Source: DATATB01 sp036268995
GTDB lineage: Bacteria; Planctomycetota; Planctomycetia; Pirellulales; PNKZ01
Direction of reading: 5' to 3'
NCBI GenBank assembly: GCA_036268995.1
Contig: DATATB010000098.1
Coordinates: 62,001 to 126,000, forward strand
Length of the DNA stretch: 64,000 nt
Within the stretch, counting starts at the first letter, position 1; the number at the start of each line of letters is the position of its first letter. Positions 53,901 to 62,900 of this stretch are shown here, one piece after another. The notes beneath the pieces are model-generated. The model worked only from the letters and a program-made list of their open reading frames with translations. It had not been told where the DNA came from and did not search any database. The translations under genes and the position numbers were made by a program.

Positions 53901-56900
53901 AGCCCGCCCACGCCGTTGCCGATGACCAGCGACCCGGGAATAGCAGCGGCGCCCGTTTTATTCAGCTCAAGCGTGCCGCTGCCGATCGTCGTCGCGCCGG
54001 TGTAGGTGTTCGCTGCCGAACCGCTTTGCTGCAGAATGCCGCTGCCTACCTCGGTCATCCCGCCCACGCCGGTGATCTGACCACTGAGCGTTAACTGCCC
54101 GCTCATGACGTCGATGGTGTTTGCGTTAAGCGATACGGCACCGGCCCAGGTATTGTTGCCACTAACATTTTGGAGTGCACCGCTGTTGTTTTCTCCGGAT
54201 CCATACAAGTACAAGGTTTGCCCACTGATCGCGATATTACCCTGCATCTGAAGCGCGGTGCCGGCATAGACGGTCGTTCCATTGGCCCCATTACCGAGCC
54301 CTGAGCTATTCTGGACATTTAAGAGGCCGGCATCGATGTAAGTGCCGCCGGTGTAGGTGTTCGTGCCGCTGAGGGTGAGCGTGCCGCCGCCCAATTTGGC
54401 CAGTCCTGAGCTGGCCACGGAACTGGAAATGGCCAGAGTGTCGCCTGGTTCGGTGTCGAGGTACCCTTGGCTGCCGAGGCTTAGGGAACCAGTAGTGATC
54501 TGGTCACCAGCGGCCGCGGTGGCAATGGCGCCGCTCGCGACCGTCAATTGATTGCCGGCGAGGTTCAGATTGGCGCCCGGGCTCGCGAATAAGATCGCGT
54601 TTACAGTCAAGCCACCGGTGAGCGTGGCGCCTGCCGAGAGCTTGACGTTGGTGCTGGGACCCGCACCGGAGAGGCTCGTGGCATAATTGCCGAGCGGGGC
54701 GATACCAGTAGCGCCATACGTCGCGAAGTCCACGCCCGACGAGTCATCCATCACCGCAAACGGCAGAATTCCCCCGATCAACGCTGGCTGTGAGGAAAAG
54801 TAAATCTGGTTGGTTGCTGATCCTAGGTTCGCGCCGATGCCCTGAAAATGTAAGCCGGCCGCCGCGGGCGAGAATTGGTCCCTGATAGAAGCCACGGTAA
54901 TGGTAACTGACGATCCGGCAGTGGAGCTGACGGTCGATTCCATCAAGCCGTCGCCAGTTGCAGTGTCCATGGCGTTGATCGTCTCGCTTGAGGCGATACC
55001 CGGCGCGCCAATGTAAGAAAAAGTGCCCCCGTCAAGTTCAAGATATACAGAGCTCCCCAACCGGTTGTTTACGTTCCCCGCGCTGCCATTATCGAGTTCG
55101 AGCGTGCCGGACACGAGCATATCAGACGTATAGCGATCCGTGCCGCTGCCGCTCAGCACAAGTGTGCCGGCGTTAACAAACGTCGCTCCGCTGTAGGTGT
55201 TCACGCCGGTCAATGCCGTGATTCCAGTCCCCTGGAACTCCAGGTAAGCACTTGAACCGCCGCTGATTGTGGCCGAAATTGCCAGGTCGGGGGCCGTCGA
55301 AGGAACCAGGGCCGGGTTGACGGTGAAGAAGGCCCAGGCACCCAGGCTCAAATTGCCGCTGATCGTCGCGGCCGGGCTGCTACCGTCGGTCGCGCCCGAG
55401 GAGATTACTGTCAGGTTTTCGTTCTGACCGACCGTCAGCATTGCCGAACCGGTCTGCACGTCCGCGCTGCTTACAGGGGCCGTGTCGAGAACCAGGTTGC
55501 TGATCGTGGCATTAGCCGAATAGTTTGCCAGATTTAGCTCACCACTGCTGCCGACCGTCACGGTCTCGGCGCTGGTGTTGGGGATCTCAGCACTGCCTGT
55601 GGCCGGGCCGAACTGCAAGACGTCGGCATCGTGACCGCCGCCGCCGTCGCCGACGGTGACTCCGCCGCTCCCGATGGCGTTGGCACTGCCGCTCTTGTTT
55701 AGTTGGAGCGTGCCCTGGTCTACGGTCGTCAACCCGGTAAAGGTGTTCGACGCCGAGCCGCCCAGCACAAGCGTGCCGGCGCCGACCTTCGCGAGGCCTG
55801 AGCCGCTAATCGATTCACTGATTGCGCCCGTCATTGTTAGCTGGCCGGCATCGACTCCGATGTAGGCGACGCCAGCGGCGGGACTGCCCATCAAGATCAC
55901 GCTGCCACTCCACGTGTTATTTCCGCTAGTGCTGCGCAGCGCACCGGTAAGGAAATTATTGCCGCCGGTGTTCGCCGTGGCGGTATTGAAGAGGATCAGG
56001 GTGTTGTTCGTGAATGTCTGGGTGCCGGAAATCTCGAGTGCACCGCCGGTTTCCGGTTCGACGAACGCGGCCCCCAAACTGGAGGCGGTGGAGACCGCCA
56101 GCACTCCGCCTTGAATCAGCAGCGTGCTCGGCGCGACGCTGCCGGTGGGAGCCACCGTCAGCCGGCCGGCACCGATCTTGTTTAGCGTTTGGCCGGTAAC
56201 CGCGGTTAACGTCACATTGGTATAAAAGTTCGTACTCAGGTTCAGCATAAACGTCGACAGAGCGACGGTTCCGATCGACGTTGGCCCGGTCGAGGTCACC
56301 GAGACCGTATAGTTGCTGGCCGTCGGCGAGATGGTGTCGCTGAGCGCAAAGCTCTGGGTGCCGGCGATGGTCAATCCCGCGCTCAAAGTAATGTTGTTGG
56401 GCAGCGTGACCCCCGTGCCTTCGCCGCGTAATGCCGTGGTTCCAATGACGGTCAGCGTGCCGGTGCCCAGGCCGCCGCTGTTGCCCAGTGCCACGGTGCC
56501 GCCAGAGAGCGTGATGGGGCTTGACCAGCCCGCGGCGTTATTGGTCGAGAGCAGTAGCGTGCCAATTCCCGACTTCGTGACCGTTCCAGTGCCGGTGATC
56601 GTGGCCGAAATCTGGGCGTTGTCGAGCGACACGCCTGAGTTGACGGTAAAGGTATGGGTCGTCGAGCCCAGCGCCAGGTTGCCGCTGATCGTGGCCGCGG
56701 GGCTGCCCGCGTACAGAGTGCCGACAGCGTTGAATGTTGCGCTGCCCGTGAGTGAGAGCGTGCCGCTTTCGGTCGTCAGCGCGGCGCTTTGCGTGGGGCC
56801 GAATTCCATGGTCACCCCCGCCAACGTCTGATTGAAGCCGTCGAGATCCAATTGGCCGGTGCTGTCGATTGTGACGGATGCAGCCGGATCGATTTCGCTG

Positions 56901-59900
56901 GCAGCGGTCAACTGCACCAGGTCGCTATCGGATCCGCCAGCATCGTTGCCCACGGTCAACGACCCGGCGGCGGCGATGGCGTCGACGCCCGCGCTCTTGC
57001 TCAACAGGAGCGTGCCCTCGTTGACCGTGGTCGTGCCGGTGTCGGTGTTGGCAGACGAGCCGCTGAAGAGGAGTGTGCCGGGCAGGATTTTGGTCAGATC
57101 GCCAGAAATTCCCGATCCACTGATTACGCCGCTGAGCGTCAGGCTGGTGCCCGCGGCGACCCCGACGGTGCTCGCGCCGGTCACGCTGCCCGCGCCGATC
57201 ACGAGAACGTTGCCGGCCCAAGTATTGTTGCCGCTGACGTTGAGCAACATTCCACCGCTGGCGTTGATGGTCGCGGTGCCGTTGAGCGTGAGGGGTACGC
57301 TGGTCAAGATGCTCGCGCCTTGCAGCTCCAACACGGCGCCGCTGCTCACGTTGGTCGTGGCGGCGATGCCCAGTGCGCCGGCCTGCTGGAGGTTTAGTTC
57401 TCCGGCGGAGACGGTCACCGCACCGCTGAAGCTATTGCTGTCGCTGGTAGGATCGAGCACCAGCCGGCCAGCGCCAGCCTTGATGAAGCCACTGGCTCCC
57501 CCTCCAATCGCGTTGGTAATCGTCGAAGTGATCGATACATCGACCCAGGCGGGACTATCGTTGACGGTTATGGTGCGGGTGCCGCTGACGCCTTGCGTGC
57601 CAAGCGCCAGGTTGCCGCCGCTGATGGTGATGCTCGGGGAAGTGGACGAAGCTCCGGCAACGCCCGAATTGGTGGTCAAAATTCCACTGAATGCCAGCGT
57701 AGTGCCGCTGGCCAGCAAAACACTGGAGCTGGCCGCGATGCCGACTTGCGTCGTCAGTGCAGCGATCGTTTGAGAGCCCAGCGCGCCGCCATTGGAAATA
57801 ACTTTGACGGTGTCGGTGCTGATGCTGCTGCCGCTGACGATGGCAATGCTCATTTGCGCCTGAGCGTGATCGACCAGCGAGCCGCCGAACAGCACCACGT
57901 AGGCCCCCGGGGTGCCGGTCACCGATACCGAGCCGCCAGCCCCGCCAATCGTGGACAGCGAATCCAAGTCGGCCTGCACCGTCGCGGGCGTGGCGTTGAA
58001 AGGGATGTTGGCGGTGGTCTGGCCGCTGAAAGTGAGCGTGAAGCTGCCGCTGGAGCCGGCGACCGTCACGGTCTGCTCGGCCTGAGTGGTGCTCGTGGCC
58101 ACGTTGGAGAGCAGTTGCAGAACTCCGGTGCTGCTCACGGTCACGCTGCCGCCACTGATCTGTTCGGCGGTCTCCACTTGCACCACGTCGGAGCCTGGAC
58201 CGATGTCATTGCCGATGGTCAGAGCGCCATTGATCGCCGTGACTCCGGCTGTCTTGTTGAGCAGCAAAGTGCCGTCGTCGACGATGGTCGTGCCCGTGAG
58301 CGTGTTGGGATTGACGCCGGTGAACTGCAAGGTGCCGGTGCCGAACTTGGTGAAGGTGGCCGTGCCGCTGATGGCATCGCCGATGGAGAGCTGGCCGCCG
58401 GAGTCGACGTTGACGATCGTCGCGCTGCTGACCACGACGGGGCCGTTCCAGGCGTTGTTACTACCATCGCCATGCAAGGCGCCGGTCGAGGCCAGGCCAG
58501 TGCCATTGAGCGTGAGCTGTTCGCCCGTTTCGGTCGAACTGTTGGAGAGTTGCAAAGCTGCGCCGCTGACGACTGTCGTGCCGGCGCCAATCAGGCCGCC
58601 GGAATTGAGGGTCGCGATCGTGAAGGTCGGGAGCACGACGTTGTAACTCAGGTTATAGCCGAATCCGAAGCCCGGCTGGGCGATGCCCGCCTGTGAGCCG
58701 CCGAAAGTGATGGTGTAGACGTTGGGATTGGCGCTGGGATTGGGATCGGTGACCGTCACCGAGCCGCCGATTCCGCCGATCGTGGTCAGTGCGTCAAGAT
58801 CGGTGGCCACGGTTGCGGCCGAGGCGTTGTAGGCGATGGCGGCGGTTTCCTGGCCGTTGAAATACAGTTCAAACGAGCCACCGATGGCATTGCCGATGGT
58901 CACGGTTTGCACGGTGCTGGCGGCACCGCCCGCGCCCAGCGCCCCGCTTTTTTGCGCGTTGAGCACGCCCTGAGTGATGATCGTCTGGCCGGTGTACGTG
59001 TTGGGGCTGGTGCCCGAAAGCGTCAGCGCTGCTGGCCCGGCTTTGGTGATGCCGACCGCACTGCCGCCGATAATTCGGCTGGAGATGGTCAGGTCGGCGT
59101 CGGTAGTAATGATGCCTTCCGCGGTTCCAAAGTCCAGCGTACTGACGGACAAGGTGTTCGCGCCCGTGCCCGCACTGACCAGCGTGCCCGAAGTTAGGGC
59201 CAGAGGCTGGCCGGCGTTGCCAGTAAGAACCAGGCCGCTGCCACGGATCAGCACGGCATTGAGCGATTGAACCTGGGTCAGCGTTTGTGGCGAAGTCGAA
59301 CTGTTGCCGTCGAGCAGATAAACGCTGCCGGAGGGAACATTATTGATGTTGCCGGTCGCATAATTGGTGAAAGCCAGCAGTTGGTTGCTGCTGCCCGAAA
59401 GCGTGGCGAGATCAACCTGGCCGGCGCTGGAAACGACCGTGGCATACGGCAGGATGGCATTCGTGCCGCTGCCAGTCTCGGTGGGAGCGGTGGTGAACAG
59501 AATCTGGTTGGCAGCGCCCAGGCTGGTGCCGGCCCCGACAAAGCGCACGGCGCCGAATTGGATGCGGTTCAACTGGCCGAAAGTGAGCGCAACCGACGAA
59601 CCACTTCCGGCGCCAGGCTGTGAAATCACGGTCGAGCTGGCGCTGGCGCCGATCGTGAGCTGACCGATCGTTTCGCTGCTGGCGGCGCCGCTGGCGCCGA
59701 TATACAGCAGCGTTCCGCCGTTGACCGTGATCGTGGCATTGCCGCTGATGCGGTCGGCCAGATTGCCGGCCGAATTGTTGTCAATCCGCAGCGTGGCATT
59801 CGCATTGACTTGGAACGACGAGGAATTGATCGCCGTGCCTGGCCCGTCGAGCACTAACCAGCCGCCGCTGACGCTGGTAATTCCGTCGTAGGTGTTCTGG

Positions 59901-62900
59901 CCGGTCAGATACAAGAATCCGCTGCCGAATTTGCTGATTCCGTCGTTGTTCTGCGTCTCGCCGATGCCGCCGGAGAACGTGACGGGCATGGCATTGGTCA
60001 CGGTGATCACAATAGATGCGGTCAGATTCGCCGGCCCGCTCAACGTGAGGCTATTGGCGCCGGCGAACGTAATGCCGGACATATAGACCGTGTTGCTGAT
60101 CACGTGTGGGCCAGAGTCAGACAGCAGCGTACTGCCGCTGAGAAAGAGCGTTCCGGTGCCCAAGGCCGTGTCGCTGCCGACGGCGATTTCCCCCGGCGAG
60201 GAGGCCGACAGGTACGTATTGCCCGCGTAGGTGTTGTTGCCCGAGAGCAGCAGCGTGCCGAGGCCGGTTTTGTTCAGATCGGCGCCGGCCGCGCCGCTGA
60301 TATTGGCGGAAACAATCAGATCGTAGGGCAGCGCGGCGAGGTGATTGATGCTGAACGTCCGCGCGGCGGCGCCGAGATTCAAATTGCCACTGATCGTGCC
60401 GGGATTGACGATGTTGTTGCTGCTGACGGCCGTCTCGGTCACGTCGCCGTCAAGCGTCAGTGTGCCTGAGCCCGTGGTCACGTTGCCGCCATTGATGGTC
60501 AAGGCCGCGACGTCGGGTCCCGTGCCGATCGTGTCGGAAAAGCCGTTCAGGTCCAGCAGGCCGGTGCTATTGACGAGCACGGCTAGCGCGCCGTTGATCT
60601 GGTTGGAGGCCAAAAGTCGAACGACTTGGGAATCGGCTCCGCCGGCGCCCAGACTCCCTTCGCCGACCGTCAGCGGGCCAGTCAGGGCATTGACGCCGGG
60701 CGATTTGTTCAGCTCGAGCGTGCCCTCGCTGATGGTCGTCGTGCCAGTGTAGGTGTTGGCCGACGAACCGGTGAACTGCATCGTGCCCAAGCCAAACTTG
60801 GTGATGCCGCCACTGAAAACGCCGTTGCCGTCGCGGATGGCGGCCGAAATCACGAGGTCGTCGCCGGCGGCGCCGTCGTTGACGGTAAACGTGCGAGTCA
60901 CGGCGGCGGTGGCCGTAAACGGGTTGAGCGCCAGGTTGCCGCTGATCGTGGCCGGCGCGGGGTTGCCCGTGCCGAGTCCTTGCACGAGCACACTGCCGCC
61001 CAGCGTCAGCGTGCCGCTGCCGGTTTCCACCAAGCTCGAACCATTGGGACCGATGGTCAAGGTCAAGGCACCGACCGCGTCGGAGAAGCCGTTGAAGTTA
61101 AGCGTGCCTGTGGAGTTGACGACGACCGCAGTGGTGTCGAGGAGCTGGTTGTTGGCGCCTAACTCGAGCTGGGCGCTCGTCACGTCGTTGCCAATGTAAA
61201 TGGTGTCGCCAGTCGGTCCGAGTGAATTCAGGCCGGTGGCCTTGTTCAACAGTAGCGTTCCTTGTTCGACGAGGGTTGAGCCGCTGAACGTGTTTGACAA
61301 TACGCCGCCCAAGGCCACGGTGCCCGCCCCCAGCTTGACCAGGGCTGCTGAGCCGGAGATGGCGCCCGTCAAACTCAATTGGCCAGCCGCCGAGCCAATA
61401 AACGTGGCGGCCATCAAGGACGAGCCCCAGTTGCTGATAACTGTGGTGCTGTCGATGGACACATTGTCCAGCGCAATGGTTCCGGCCCAGGAGTTCGAAT
61501 TGCCGCTGATATTTTCCAGCGCGCCGACATTGTTCAAGCCAAATCCCCAGAGGGTTAGCGCCATCGGGCCGACGTTCACTGGGCTGCCGCCGGGATCTTG
61601 CAACGCCAGAGTGGCGCCTTGGTTGACCGTCACGGTCGAGGACGTGGCGCCCAGGGCCGCGCTGTTCTGGATATTCAGGGTGCCCTGGTCGATGTAATCG
61701 CTTCCGGAGAACTGGTTGGCGCCGCTGAGCACCACCGTGCCGCTACCGGCTTTGGTCAGCGACGTGCCGGCGCCGGTGACTACGCCGCTGATCGTGGCCG
61801 TCGAGCCGCTATCGGCCGTGATGAAGGCTTGCGAGCCGAGGTTCAACCGGCCGACCGATAGCGTGTTGGTGCCGCCGCCGGTAAACACGACGGCGCCGGA
61901 GCTGACCGTGAGCGAATCGTTGATGCCGCCCACCGTGATGCCGCTGCCGGAGATGAGCAGCGCGTTGATCGTGGCACTGTTGGCCGTGTACGAGCCGGGC
62001 GAGGAGAGCTTGACGTTGCTGGTCGGGCCGGCAGCCGACAGGCTGGTGACGTAATCGGCCGCGGGCAGGGCCGTGATTGCCACGCCCGCGGCGTTGGACA
62101 TATAGGTCGCCAGGTCCAGGCTCGAGGGGCCGGTGACCGTGGCATAGGGAAGAATGCCGTTGGTCAGGCTGCCCGGCGCGATGGCGACGAGGATCTGGTT
62201 ACTGCCGGTGGCCGACAGAGCACTGCCGGTGCCAACAAAGCTGACCGTCGCCCCAGCGGCGGTCGCCAAGGACGCAAGCGTCAGCACGGCCGTACCGCCA
62301 CTGGCCTGGTCGGATTCGACCGTGGAAGTATGCCCGGCCGAGAGCGTCACGGCGCCGATCGATTCGCTGGAGGCCGTGTTGGCTGCGCCGACAAAATCCA
62401 GCGTGCCGCCGGCCAGCGTGATGGTGGCCAGCGGCGAGATACGGTTGGCGATGTACGTTGTCGCGTTGTCCAGCTTGAATGTTGCCTGGTCGTCAATGGT
62501 GATGTTCGAGTTGTTCAGCAGTGTGCCGCTAGCGCCCAGGTCGAGCGTGCCGCCGCCCACGCCGATGATCGTCTGTCCTGAATAGCTATTGATGCCGGTC
62601 AAAGCCAACGTGCCGGGACCGAACTTGGACAGCGACGAGCCGTTGAAAACGCTCTCGCCGATGCCACCGCTGAAGGTGACCGTTTGAGCCGGGTTGAGCA
62701 CGTAGAAGTTGCGGCTGGCGGTTAGCGTTGTAGGGCCGCTGAATGTCAGGTTGTTGCTACCCCAGAATTCGGCGGCGCCGCCAATTTCGATCGAATTGGC
62801 GACGGTTTGTGCTCCGCCGACTGCATCGAGCTGGGCCGCACTGATGACGACCGTGCCGGAGCCGAAAGCCGTGCTGTTTCCAATTTCCGTCAGGCCGGCG

